The position numbers and the translations under genes are program-made. DNA of 64,000 nucleotides, from the NCBI RefSeq assembly GCF_018156225.1, contig NZ_JAGTAR010000023.1:35972-99971 (forward strand), read 5' to 3'. The notes beneath the pieces are model-generated. The model was not told the DNA's origin and did no database searches. It saw nothing but the letters and a program-made list of their open reading frames with translations. Of this stretch, positions 52,748 to 61,302 are shown one piece after another (within the stretch, counting starts at the first letter, position 1; the number at the start of each line of letters is the position of its first letter). Source of the DNA: Carboxylicivirga sediminis. Its GTDB lineage: Bacteria; Bacteroidota; Bacteroidia; Bacteroidales; Marinilabiliaceae.

Positions 52748-53401
52748 ATGAAATATAAACTTAAACTACCGCAGCCATTAACTATTGAAGAATTAAAATA
52801 CAAAGTTGAAAATGGTTATCGCTTTAAAGCTTTCCAATATTGTTTCTCACCCATATTTGCCACCTATTACCCTTTCTCGCCAGCGTTTCTTTTAAAGGAT
52901 GGGGAAACAGGCAAACCTCAAATTAGAAAATACAATATGATTTCGGCCATCTTTGGTTGGTGGGGTGTTCCTTACGGGCCTTTGTATACCATTCGTTCCA
53001 TGAGGTTTAATCTGAAAGGGGGGCTTGATGTAACGGATGATATTTTGAAAAACATTACAGAAGAGGACCTAAGTAATAACTGCGTGCATCTGATTGAAAC
53101 AACTTTACTATATAAACAGCCAGCGAAGAGTGATATCAAAACCATGAACAAGCTGGTGCGCGATTATTCTTATGATTATAACCTAAAGGAATGTTATGCA
53201 GCCTGGGCTTTGGAATACAGCAATGTATTTTGTGTTGGGCTTAAAGCTGACACTAATTTTGACAAATATGCAGCAGCTTTTCAAGCTCATCTTCACAAGA
53301 AGTTCTACAAGCATATTCAGATTGATATTATTGATATGTCGGCAGAGGAGGAGGCTGTGGATTTGTTGCGTAAGCAAGGTACTCAGGTTATTGGCCGTTA
53401 A
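52748..53401 (+). CDS. Orphan hypothetical protein in a repeat-flanked cassette
   Basis: A 217-residue protein without signal peptide or clear TM helix, although the segment IFGWWGVPYGPLYTI near 68-82 is hydrophobic and Trp/Gly/Pro-rich. An aromatic-rich N-terminal half (YRFKAFQYCFSPIFATYYPFSP) is followed by a charged, helical C-terminal half. I recognise no family. It has no operon partner and is bracketed by 46-bp direct repeats, which suggests recent movement. A near-match to the -7 box (TATATTCG) lies 32 bp upstream. Confidence 0.7.
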   Translation: MKYKLKLPQPLTIEELKYKVENGYRFKAFQYCFSPIFATYYPFSPAFLLKDGETGKPQIRKYNMISAIFGWWGVPYGPLYTIRSMRFNLKGGLDVTDDILKNITEEDLSNNCVHLIETTLLYKQPAKSDIKTMNKLVRDYSYDYNLKECYAAWALEYSNVFCVGLKADTNFDKYAAAFQAHLHKKFYKHIQIDIIDMSAEEEAVDLLRKQGTQVIGR

Positions 53402-53410
53402 GAAACAGAA

Positions 53411-53456
53411 TACGGATTGCAACTTTATGACAAAGCTGCCAATAGAGATGCGATCC
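53411..53456. repeat. 46-bp direct repeat, right copy
   Basis: Right-hand partner of 52619-52664: TACGGATTGCAACT, then the identical 24-bp block at 53431-53454. It starts 10 bp after the stop of the orphan gene. Confidence 0.8.
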
Positions 53457-53519
53457 CTATACTCGTTTTGGAATAGAAAATTAACCAGTTATACGTGTAA
53501 ATTAGACCATTTAAATATT

Positions 53520-53607
53520 AAAATGCGCTGGTATGCCGATACATATTCATCGTATCTTTAGGAGTGAAACGAACTAAAGGAGCATTTTGAATAGTAATCG
53601 ATATTAT
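53520..53607. repeat. Palindromic miniature element, copy B
   Basis: AAAATGC (53520-53526) pairs with GCATTTT (53582-53588). The core GTATGCCGATACATATTC and AGTGAAACGAACTAAAGG is nearly identical to copy C at 62421. The right end runs into a truncated coding frame. Confidence 0.75.
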
Positions 53608-53608
53608 A

Positions 53609-53827
53609 GCTAATTTTCTTTTAGGAAGAAGCATTACTCCAGAATTATTTGAAGTGCTGCGTGAGCATGTGCGTGAAATGGCGGAGTCGCAAGCCGCCAC
53701 ACAAACCAAGAACGATGCCATCATCACCCTGAAAGACTGGATGGACGATTTTTACTCCATTGCCAAAGTAGCGCTCTACAACCAGCCCCAGTTGCTCGAA
53801 GCATTGGGTATATTTGTCAGAAGCTGA
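53609..53827 (+). pseudogene. 3' remnant of a hypothetical gene, beheaded next to element B
   Basis: A 72-codon frame ending TGA reads like real protein: SITPELFEVLREHVREMAE, then DAIITLKDWMDDFYS and a C-terminus EALGIFVRS. There is no ATG, GTG or TTG start before it; going upstream the frame passes into element B and meets a stop at 53588. The gene's own terminator follows 22 bp later. Codon use and amphipathic helices look normal for the genome. The intact family is not recognised. Confidence 0.6.
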
Positions 53828-53849
53828 TGACTTACAATAGCATATGCCA

Positions 53850-53886
53850 AACCTGTCAGGATTCCAAATCCCGACAGGTTTTTTTA
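53850..53886 (+). terminator. Intrinsic terminator of the truncated gene
   Basis: AACCTGTC/GACAGGTT outer stem, one mismatch, then inner GGATT/AATCC with a 3-base loop, followed by six T. A strong intrinsic terminator 22 bp beyond the remnant's stop. Confidence 0.88.
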
Positions 53887-53924
53887 TAATCAATAACATC
53901 GGAGCGATATAGAATTGAGTATTG

Positions 53925-54179
53925 ATGCGAATCAATAGTTGAACCCATTCCGGGGTTCTGTTTGTAAGTGGGATTAACAAGCTTTTTATTTCAATCTGAG
54001 TGTTAAAATTTAAATCGAACTCGGGTTATTAAAATTAAATCCCTTCTGGATAAAAAATGTCCATAGGACATTAACAATAATAGCCCCGTGCGAAGCGCGG
54101 GGTTATGAATATGGTGAGAATACAACCCTGATATGGGTTGAAGGTTTATATTAAGCAAGTTTTAACTATTGTTTCACAT
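53925..54179. repeat. Three-hairpin repeat R1
   Basis: About 255 bp. It holds three successive hairpins: AATGTCC/GGACATT with ATA loop (54056-54072), CCCCGTGC/GCGCGGGG with GAA loop (54084-54102) and CAACCC/GGGTTG (54123-54140). It matches R2 (56044-56305) closely at both ends, with a divergent middle at about 53968-54030. Same orientation as R2. Confidence 0.8.
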
Positions 54180-54249
54180 TATTCTTTATTGTTTCAGCAG
54201 GAACTCGGGTTTGGGCGAAGCGCCTATGAATAGCAATTTTTTTTGTAGC

Positions 54250-54404
54250 AAAACACCTCTCCTCAATCCTCTCCTTCAAGGAGAGAAAGCCACTACTAAT
54301 AAAAGATATCTTCATGCATTAGAGATCGTTGTCTTTTTAAATAATGTCACCTTCTCCTTGAGGAGGATTTATTTCGCCAGAGCCGAATGGCTGGGATGAG
54401 GTGA
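54250..54404. repeat. CTCC/GGAG imperfect palindromic element
   Basis: The left end CACCTCTCCTCAATCC and right end GGCTGGGATGAGGTG are loosely inverted. A perfect local palindrome CTCTCCTTCAAGGAGAG lies at about 54270-54286, with a partner CTCCTTGAGGAG near 54354. Looks like a dispersed intergenic palindrome. Confidence 0.45.
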
Positions 54405-54473
54405 TGAAGTTATTAGTATAAAAGTGTCTCTCTTGATTTTCGGACATCCTCTTTTTTATTTTCTAAACCATCT

Positions 54474-56006
54474 TTACCATTGCCGGCTTAACTGTCGCTC
54501 TTCAACCTCTTGCTTAATAATCGCATTAATATTTACAGCGGTGCCCTGAAAAACACAGATGGATGTGCCAAACTCTCGTGCAAAAGGATTGGCAATGGAA
54601 TCGGCCACATAAGCCACGTTGAAGTATTGCGCCGTCTCCGCAAACTCTTCTTTTACAGCCGATGCCGTAATCACACGTATCAATTGTGTGTAAGGCTGGT
54701 CGAGCTCAAACCAGTTCACATAATCGGCGTTAAAGGATGCTGCACGAATGCCCTCCCTGCCATAAAAGTTAACCGCGCCTGCCTGTCCGTAATTATCGCA
54801 CAGCACAAGGGTGGAAGATGGATTGTCTAAACTCGCATACACACTGTCTAACTTTTGGGCCAGCTCGTGCCACCCCAGCATATCGGCAAAGTCTTGTGGC
54901 AGCTCATGATCTTTACCATCCTCCCAGCGTAACACACCCATTTCCTGGTAGCGGTTATGGTTGGCCACTATGTATTCAGGTGTTTTGTTGGGGTACAACA
55001 CATCGTAGGTATAGGCAAAGTAAACAACCGGAGATGCTAATAACAGCACATACACCACCTGTCCCCATCGCTGACGCAGCCAGCTGGATACATATACAGC
55101 GCCAAGTGCAATGTAAATAGGGTATAAACCAATGGCATAATAATCTTTGGCCTTCAGCCAGGTATACAGGCTCAGCACAATAATCATGGTCCAGAATAGG
55201 GAGCGTAGTTTACTAAATGGCTGATAAAACCACAAAGCCCACAGGCCGGCCAGCATCACAAACAGGGAGCCCGTAAAAAACAAGGGTTGTGTGCTTAAAA
55301 AGGTAAAGCGCTTCACATTCACCAGCTGGGTAGCGGCCAGTTCATTCATGTGGTGTATTACCGGGAAGCCATTCTGATATTGCCAGATGAGATTGGGCAT
55401 GACCAATACTAAAGCTAAACCGCCGGCCAGGTATAATTCCTTTCGTAAGAATAGGGTGCGCTGTCCGCTGAGTAATAAGGCGGGCAGCAGGCCAAGCATT
55501 AAAAATACCATGTTGTATTTATTCAGGAAGCCCAGGGCCAAAGCCACTGCCAAAGCATACAGGTACCTGGCTTGTTCATCCTTCAGGTATCTGATGAGGC
55601 AGTAAAACACCAGTGTCCAACTTAAAATGTCAAAGGAGTTGGGCTGGTACAATGTATTTAGTCGTAAGAGCACCGAAAACAATACGCCAAACCCTCCCAG
55701 TAGTTTGGCTCGCAGGTCGCCACCCAGGTAGCCGATGCTGCGCCAAACCACTACAAGCGTCAATGCCCCAAACAAAGCCGGAAAAAACTTGACCCAAAAT
55801 ACGCCATTGCCCAATAGCTTAATCACCCACGATAGCCAGGAGGTCAGTGGGGGTACCGAATGGTAGCCCCAGGCCAGATGGTTGGCCTGGTCGAGGTGAA
55901 GAAATTCATCGCGGTGCAGGTCGTAAGTAGCATCTATCAGTGCATACTGAAGGATAAATTTGGCCAGTACCAACAGGAGTAAAAGGAGGGTGTCTTTGCG
56001 TTTCAT
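54474..56006 (-). CDS. GT39/ArnT-like membrane glycosyltransferase
   Basis: A 510-residue protein with about 11-12 TM helices (1-345) and a soluble periplasmic C-terminal domain (350-510). The first external loop has the DLHRDEFLHLDQANHLAWGY region (acidic pair RDE), the usual catalytic site of GT-C PMT/ArnT enzymes using polyprenyl-phosphate sugars. The acceptor may be lipid A, a glycan or protein; it cannot be told. It is a single gene bracketed by direct copies of the three-hairpin repeat (R1 and R2). Confidence 0.85.
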   Translation of the reverse strand: MKRKDTLLLLLLVLAKFILQYALIDATYDLHRDEFLHLDQANHLAWGYHSVPPLTSWLSWVIKLLGNGVFWVKFFPALFGALTLVVVWRSIGYLGGDLRAKLLGGFGVLFSVLLRLNTLYQPNSFDILSWTLVFYCLIRYLKDEQARYLYALAVALALGFLNKYNMVFLMLGLLPALLLSGQRTLFLRKELYLAGGLALVLVMPNLIWQYQNGFPVIHHMNELAATQLVNVKRFTFLSTQPLFFTGSLFVMLAGLWALWFYQPFSKLRSLFWTMIIVLSLYTWLKAKDYYAIGLYPIYIALGAVYVSSWLRQRWGQVVYVLLLASPVVYFAYTYDVLYPNKTPEYIVANHNRYQEMGVLRWEDGKDHELPQDFADMLGWHELAQKLDSVYASLDNPSSTLVLCDNYGQAGAVNFYGREGIRAASFNADYVNWFELDQPYTQLIRVITASAVKEEFAETAQYFNVAYVADSIANPFAREFGTSICVFQGTAVNINAIIKQEVEERQLSRQW

Positions 56007-56043
56007 TGATAGGGGCTTGGAAATTTCTGCTTAAAGATAAGTA

Positions 56044-56305
56044 ATGCGAATCAATAGTTGAACCCACTCCGGAGTTCTGTTTGTAATGTATTAATATACC
56101 ATTGGTTGCACCCATGGTTAATAAAATTAAACCCGGATTTTCTAATGCATATTGCGGGTTAAATCCCCTCGGAATAAAAAAATGTCCGTAGGACATTAAC
56201 AATAATAGCCCGGTGCGAAGCGCGGGGTTATGAATATGGTGAGAAAATAACCCTGATATGGGTTGCAGGTTTAATATTATGCAAGTTTTAACTATTGATT
56301 CACAT
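56044..56305. repeat. Three-hairpin repeat R2
   Basis: Second copy of R1 in the same orientation, about 262 bp. The three hairpins are kept, but one G replaces a C in the GC-rich stem (CCCGGTGC), which breaks one pair. The variable middle (about 56090-56165) contains TTTTCTAATGCATATTGCGG, absent from R1. Confidence 0.8.
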
Positions 56306-56359
56306 AAGTATTTCATCAATAAGCCTGAGAGGATGAATTAGTTTGGATACGCCTCTTGT

Positions 56360-56590
56360 TAAAAGCTAATGGCTGATAGCTGATAGCGATTTGCCTCTCT
56401 GGTCATTACACACCCTGCGCTAACTGCGAACACAAAACAACTCTGCGCCTCAGCGTCTCTGTGTTTCGGCTTTGCACACCATGCACTAATCTCGGACTTC
56501 GGACTTTGGAGCTCCGGACTTTCGTGCACTATGCACTGCGCACCATGCACTAATTCCAGCCTCCGTCTTCGTGCTTCCGTCTTTTTATCT
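56360..56590. repeat. Low-complexity word-repeat stretch
   Basis: Short words recur: GCTGATAGCTGATAGC, CGGACTT (three times between 56490 and 56522), GCACACCATGCACTAAT at 56474-56490 and GCGCACCATGCACTAAT at 56538-56554, and CTGCGCCTCAGCGTCTCTGT, a phrase known from dispersed repeats in many genomes. Base usage is unlike the neighbours. No coding or RNA gene is supported. Confidence 0.5.
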
Positions 56591-56619
56591 TATCTTGCCT
56601 AACCAAACACAGCTAACCC

Positions 56620-57876
56620 ATGATACTGGTTTATAAATTTTTCAAAGAAAGCTTCCTGTTCGCCATCAATGCCTTGCGAACAAACGTACTGCGTACCATC
56701 CTGACGCTTTCGGGTGTTACCATTGGCATCTTTTCCATTATTTCGGTTTTTACGTTGATTGACTTTCTGGAGAAACAGGTGCGCGACAGCATCGAGTCGT
56801 TAGGCGACAATGTGGTGTATATTCAAAAATGGCCCTGGACACCTCCCGAAGGGGAATCGGAGTATCCGTGGTGGCGCTACATGAACCGGCAGGTACCATC
56901 CATTAACGATTATGAGCAGATAAAGCGTCGCTCGCAGATTGCCGAAGCCGTTTCTTATGTGATGTCGTCGCAAAAAATGCTGCAGTACGAAGACAATTCC
57001 TACGATAACGTGGCCGTTATGGGGGTATCCGATGATTTCGACGCCATCTGGTCCTTTGAAATAGGCAGGGGTCGCTACTTTTCGCCCTACGAAACCAACG
57101 GTGGCATGGCATCAGCCATTATTGGTGCCGAAATAGCCGCTGAGCTGTTCCAGGGAGCCGACCCCATTGGTAAGCGGGTGAAGATGATGGGGCGTAAGCT
57201 GCTGGTTATTGGTGTTATACAGCGCCAGGGTTCCGATATATTTGGCAATACCCTCGATAAAAACATTATTATACCGGTTAAGTTTGCCAGCACGCTGTTT
57301 AACCTGCGCAGCGAATCGGTGAATCCGATGATACTGGTGAAAGCTAAAGAGGGCTATACCTCGGACGATATGGTGGATGAGCTGACCGGCGTTATGCGTG
57401 CTATTCGTCGCATCAAGCCCAGCGCCGATAATGATTTTGCCCTCAATCGCATCAGCCTGGTGCAGAAAAACTTCGACAGCCTCTTTGATTTTATCGATTT
57501 GGCAGGCTGGTTCATTGGCGGTTTTTCCATTTTGGTAGGAGGATTCGGTATTGCCAACATCATGTTTGTTTCGGTAAAAGAGCGTACCCGTATCATTGGT
57601 ATACAGAAAGCCCTGGGTGCCAAGCGTCGCTTTGTACTGCTGCAATTCCTCATTGAGAGTACTGTCTTGTCACTGCTGGGTGGTTTGGCCGGACTGCTGC
57701 TGGTCTTTGGCATTGCTATATCCATTAGTCTGATAACCGGCTCTGAAATGGCTCTTACCTTGCTTAATGTGCTCAAGGGTATCGGCATCTCCACCTTTAT
57801 TGGTGTGGTATCGGGCTATATACCGGCCTGGAAAGCTTCGCGCATGGATCCGGTAGAGGCGATTAATGCTTTGTAA
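56620..57876 (+). CDS. MacB/FtsX-type ABC transporter permease
   Basis: A 418-residue permease. TM1 at about 20-43 within ALRTNVLRTILTLSGVTIGI, a periplasmic core domain (50-275), then three TM helices (about 285-310, 335-365, 380-403) with VKERTRIIGIQKALGAKRR and the end IPAWKASRMDPVEAINAL, both typical of MacB/LolC-type permeases. No ATPase or membrane-fusion gene is adjacent, so its partners lie elsewhere. It may export macrolides, peptides or lipoproteins. Confidence 0.93.
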   Translation: MILVYKFFKESFLFAINALRTNVLRTILTLSGVTIGIFSIISVFTLIDFLEKQVRDSIESLGDNVVYIQKWPWTPPEGESEYPWWRYMNRQVPSINDYEQIKRRSQIAEAVSYVMSSQKMLQYEDNSYDNVAVMGVSDDFDAIWSFEIGRGRYFSPYETNGGMASAIIGAEIAAELFQGADPIGKRVKMMGRKLLVIGVIQRQGSDIFGNTLDKNIIIPVKFASTLFNLRSESVNPMILVKAKEGYTSDDMVDELTGVMRAIRRIKPSADNDFALNRISLVQKNFDSLFDFIDLAGWFIGGFSILVGGFGIANIMFVSVKERTRIIGIQKALGAKRRFVLLQFLIESTVLSLLGGLAGLLLVFGIAISISLITGSEMALTLLNVLKGIGISTFIGVVSGYIPAWKASRMDPVEAINAL

Positions 57877-58122
57877 ACTATTAAAAATGAAGGAATCTGT
57901 TTTTTGAATATTACCCTGTTATTGAAATATTATTACTTTGTTAAGGTTTAATTATTTCTAATAGATCTTCAGATGTTTAAGTTAAGTGGTTAATATTACG
58001 TCATTTGCGAATAAGCTACTGCCTAATGCCTAAAAATCTAACCAACTGCTAATAATAAACAAAATCCACCCCTTCTTTTTTAATCTATTATCAATAAGTC
58101 TAACATCTAATAGTCATATATT

Positions 58123-58833
58123 ATGAACCTACTATTAATATCCAATTCAACCATGGCCGGTGAGGCCTATCTGGACTACCCCAAACATGACATTGCCGGT
58201 TTCTTAGGAGAGGAAAAAGTCAAGTGCTTATTTATTCCTTATGCAGGGGTAACGGTGTCGTTCGACGATTATGAGGCTAAAGTAAAAAGCCGTTTTAACG
58301 AGGTGGGGCACGATGTGGTTTCCATTCATCATTTTGATGACCCGGTGAAGGCTGTGGAAGAGGCCGATGCGATTGTGGTAGGTGGTGGAAGCACCTGGCA
58401 GTTGCTGCGTATGGTGCACGATAATCAACTAACTGAGCCTATTCGTAAGAAGGTACTGGGTGGTACAAAATACATTGGCTGGAGTGCCGGTTCTAATCTG
58501 GCCTGTCCAACCATCAAAACCACCAACGACATGCCCATTATCGATCCGCTGGGCTTTGATGCGTTGAATCTGATTCCTTTTCAGATTAATCCGCACTACC
58601 TCGATGCCAACCCCGAAGGGCACGGTGGCGAAACGCGCGAAGAGCGTATTATGGAGTTTTTAAAGGTGAATCAGCAAACAACCGTAGCCGGGTTACGCGA
58701 AGGATGTATGTTTGTTGTTAAAAATGGTGAAATAGGCTACAAAGGCGCATTGTCATTGCGTGTATTTCAGTATGGTAAAGTACCTTACGAGGTGGAGCCA
58801 TCGGCTGATTTTAGCTTCTTAATGTCGTTATAA
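58123..58833 (+). CDS. pepE: Dipeptidase E (alpha-aspartyl dipeptidase)
   Basis: A 236-residue S51 peptidase that cleaves Asp-X dipeptides. The nucleophile is Ser121 in GWSAGSNL; GGGSTWQLL precedes it and the NPHYLDANPEGHGGETRE block supplies the His. The length matches Salmonella PepE (229). It stands alone after a 246-bp AT-rich gap in which I see nothing further. Confidence 0.95.
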   Translation: MNLLLISNSTMAGEAYLDYPKHDIAGFLGEEKVKCLFIPYAGVTVSFDDYEAKVKSRFNEVGHDVVSIHHFDDPVKAVEEADAIVVGGGSTWQLLRMVHDNQLTEPIRKKVLGGTKYIGWSAGSNLACPTIKTTNDMPIIDPLGFDALNLIPFQINPHYLDANPEGHGGETREERIMEFLKVNQQTTVAGLREGCMFVVKNGEIGYKGALSLRVFQYGKVPYEVEPSADFSFLMSL

Positions 58834-58950
58834 GACAATGTAGCATAGCAGAAATATCATTAAAAGTAGTAAACCTATCACAAAAAACAGAAAAACTTAC
58901 ATTCTGGCACAGGTTTTGCTTTCGTAGAGCCGAATTGAAAACAAGGAACT

Positions 58951-60504
58951 ATGAAAGATTTTTTTAAAACGTACAGGAGTGATATCCCGGCCGGATTGGT
59001 AGTTTATTTGGTGGCCTTGCCGCTATGTTTGGGTATTGCTTTGGCTTCCGGGGCACCTCTTTTCTCAGGTGTCATCTCTGGTATTATTGGCGGTATTGTC
59101 ATCGGGTTTTTATCTGATTCAAAGCTAAGTGTCAGTGGGCCGGCAGCCGGGCTCACCGTTATTGTATTTTCTGCCATTGCTACATTAGGCTCTTTTGAGG
59201 CCTTTCTGCTGGCGGTATTTATCTCAGGTGTCATTCAGCTGGTATTGGGTTATGTGCGAGCCGGTGTTATCGGGCACTTCTTTCCCACATCGGTAATTAC
59301 GGGTATGTTGACGGCCATTGGCCTTGGGATTATTTTTAAGCAAATACCACATGCGTTTGGTTACGATATCCAGGGGATTGATGCAGCTGCCTTTGATGAG
59401 CGTTACGGTCATCATACTTTTTCAGAATTATATTATATGATTGCCGGCATCCTGCCAGGGGCTGTCATTATCAGTGTGCTATCAATGGGTATACTGTTTT
59501 TGTGGGATACCAAAGCCATCAAAAACAATCCCATAACTAAATTAGTGCCAGGTCCGCTGGTGGTTGTGGTTTTAGGAGTGGCCTTGAATGAATTGTTTAA
59601 AGCAACAGCGCCGGTGATGGCCTTGGGGTCAACACACCTGGTGTCTTTACCCGAAATGAGTGGTTTTAGTTCCTTGATTGATGAGTTGCGTTTTCCTGAG
59701 TTTGGTGCCATTACCAATCTCGAGGTATGGGTGGTGGCGTTTACTATTGCTATAGTAGGAAGTTTGGAGTCCTTACTCAGTCTTGATGCTTGTGATAAGT
59801 TGGATCCGGAGAAACGGATTTCATCACCCAACAAAGAGTTGAAAGCCCAGGGATGGGGCAATGTGTTGGCCGGTTTGGTTGGTGGTTTACCCATGACAGC
59901 CGTGATTGTGCGTAGCTCGGCCAATGTCAATGCAGGTGGTAAAGGCAAACTTTCAGCAGTGTTTCATGGTGCCTTACTACTGTTAAGTGTACTGTTTTTT
60001 GCACCCTACCTGAACTATATTCCATTGTCGGCACTGGCAGCGGTACTCATCCACGTTGGACTGAAGCTTAATAAAGTATCCATCTATAAGAGTGCAATTA
60101 AGCAGGGCGCTAATCAGTACATCCCGTTTTTTGCCACCATCATCGTTATTTTACTCACCGACTTACTCAAGGGTATCAGCTTTGGTATTGTGGTAGGTTT
60201 TATATTTGTTTTGCGTTCCAATTTCCGTTCGGGTATTACCTTGTCAAATGTGGGTAATAACTACATGGTACAAATATCGCGCAACCTGTATTTCTTTAAC
60301 AAGGCACAGTTGCGCAGAATATTGCAGTATTTACCGGAAAACATCAACTTGTTGATTGATGGAACAGAGGTAGACTTTATCGACAACGATATATTGGCAA
60401 CCATCAAAGATTTTTGCGAAACAGCTGAACAAAAAGGGATTAAAGTTACCTTTATGCAAAGCGAAACAGCTGTTCTTCCAATGTTCAGGAAAAAGGCGGC
60501 CTAA
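58951..60504 (+). CDS. SulP-family anion transporter with STAS domain
   Basis: A 517-residue transporter. The membrane part (1-405, about 12-14 TM helices) starts with DIPAGLVVYLVALPLCLGIA and SGAPLFSG, and includes VSGPAAGLTVIV and the LAGLVGGLPMTAVIVRSSANV block. A short STAS domain follows (about 420-517) with the VDFIDNDIL phospho-site-like loop. The carbonic anhydrase gene begins 26 bp downstream, so bicarbonate is the likely substrate, as in BicA pairs; sulfate remains possible. Confidence 0.92.
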   Translation: MKDFFKTYRSDIPAGLVVYLVALPLCLGIALASGAPLFSGVISGIIGGIVIGFLSDSKLSVSGPAAGLTVIVFSAIATLGSFEAFLLAVFISGVIQLVLGYVRAGVIGHFFPTSVITGMLTAIGLGIIFKQIPHAFGYDIQGIDAAAFDERYGHHTFSELYYMIAGILPGAVIISVLSMGILFLWDTKAIKNNPITKLVPGPLVVVVLGVALNELFKATAPVMALGSTHLVSLPEMSGFSSLIDELRFPEFGAITNLEVWVVAFTIAIVGSLESLLSLDACDKLDPEKRISSPNKELKAQGWGNVLAGLVGGLPMTAVIVRSSANVNAGGKGKLSAVFHGALLLLSVLFFAPYLNYIPLSALAAVLIHVGLKLNKVSIYKSAIKQGANQYIPFFATIIVILLTDLLKGISFGIVVGFIFVLRSNFRSGITLSNVGNNYMVQISRNLYFFNKAQLRRILQYLPENINLLIDGTEVDFIDNDILATIKDFCETAEQKGIKVTFMQSETAVLPMFRKKAA

Positions 60505-60529
60505 TGTTTAAACACTAAAAAACAGAATT

Positions 60530-61138
60530 ATGAAATCATACGATCAAATATTTTTAGCTAATCGGGCATGGGCGCAAACCATCAAAAATGTAGATGAAGA
60601 CTATTTTAAAAACCTGTCGTTAGGCCAGGCGCCAAAGTATTTCTGGATTGGATGTGCCGATAGCCGCATGGCTGAGACCGTGATCACGCGCAGTCAGTTG
60701 GGGCAGTTCTTTGTGCATCGCAATGTGGCCAACCTGGTACATGAGGAGGATGCCAGTCTGATGGCAGCTCTTAGTTTTGCTGTAAATACCTTGGGAGTGA
60801 AACATATAGTTGTGGCTGGACACACTAATTGCGGCGGAATAAAGGCGGCTCTTGAAGGAACAGATGATAAGTACTTAGATAATTGGATCGGGGAAATTAG
60901 AGAAACGCTTAACGATAATATTGAGGAAATAGATGGTATAAAAGGGAATGAAAATAAAGCTAATCGTCTGGCTGAACTGAGTGTCATTAAACAGGTTGAT
61001 AGACTAGCATCAATGGAAATCCTAAAAGATGCATGGGGCAGAGGTCAGCGATTGTTTGTGCATGGCTGGATATTTGATATAGCAACTGGAGAGCTGAACT
61101 CCATCAAAGAGATACATCCGGATGATATGATAAAATAG
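60530..61138 (+). CDS. can: Beta-class carbonic anhydrase
   Basis: A 202-residue enzyme interconverting CO2 and bicarbonate. Zn ligands Cys42, His98 and Cys101 are in CADSRM and GHTNCGG; Asp44 and Arg46 form the usual dyad. It follows the SulP gene by 26 bp and is followed by a strong terminator, so the two form an operon for inorganic carbon supply. Confidence 0.96.
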   Translation: MKSYDQIFLANRAWAQTIKNVDEDYFKNLSLGQAPKYFWIGCADSRMAETVITRSQLGQFFVHRNVANLVHEEDASLMAALSFAVNTLGVKHIVVAGHTNCGGIKAALEGTDDKYLDNWIGEIRETLNDNIEEIDGIKGNENKANRLAELSVIKQVDRLASMEILKDAWGRGQRLFVHGWIFDIATGELNSIKEIHPDDMIK

Positions 61139-61164
61139 ACACCTAATAAAACCATTTAAACCGG

Positions 61165-61194
61165 GGTTGTCATCTTTTCGATGGCAACCTTTTA
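61165..61194 (+). terminator. Intrinsic terminator of the SulP-can operon
   Basis: 10-bp stem GGTTGTCATC/GATGGCAACC (one T-G pair) with a 5-base loop, then TTTT; 27 bp after the can stop. Confidence 0.85.
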
Positions 61195-61302
61195 AGTATA
61201 TACAGGTCTTTAGATGAAACTCTGGTTTGGTGTCGTTTCAATTCTGCCGTATATTTCGTATTGAATGAATGAGTCTGACCATCACACGATAAATCTATAG
61301 AT

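Larger units (their letters stand above)
53402..54473. other. 1.07-kb gap made of repeats and a gene remnant
   Basis: In order: right direct repeat (53411), palindromic element copy B (53520), a 5'-truncated gene (53609), a strong terminator (53850), three-hairpin repeat R1 (53925) and a CTCC/GGAG palindromic element (54250). No intact gene is supported; the open frame at 54169-54399 lies on repeats. Confidence 0.75.
56007..56619. other. 613-bp gap: repeat R2 and a low-complexity stretch
   Basis: Contains R2 (56044-56305) and the word-repeat stretch 56360-56590. The minus-strand open frame at 55906-56319 runs through R2 and is not a gene. Confidence 0.7.

Noticed and set aside
54169..54399. 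76-codon plus-strand ORF
   Set aside because: It lies on repeat R1 and the CTCC/GGAG palindrome and has no protein-like pattern.
53925..56305. Composite transposon or group II intron for R1-GT39-R2
   Set aside because: No transposase, integrase or reverse transcriptase is encoded between or beside the repeats, and no intron domain V-like structure was seen.
55906..56319. 137-codon minus-strand ORF upstream of the GT39 gene
   Set aside because: It runs through repeat R2 and into the 5' end of the GT39 gene in another frame; composition is non-coding.
52516..57000. CRISPR array
   Set aside because: The repeats are few, unequally spaced and palindromic or word-like; there is no regular repeat-spacer pattern and no cas gene.
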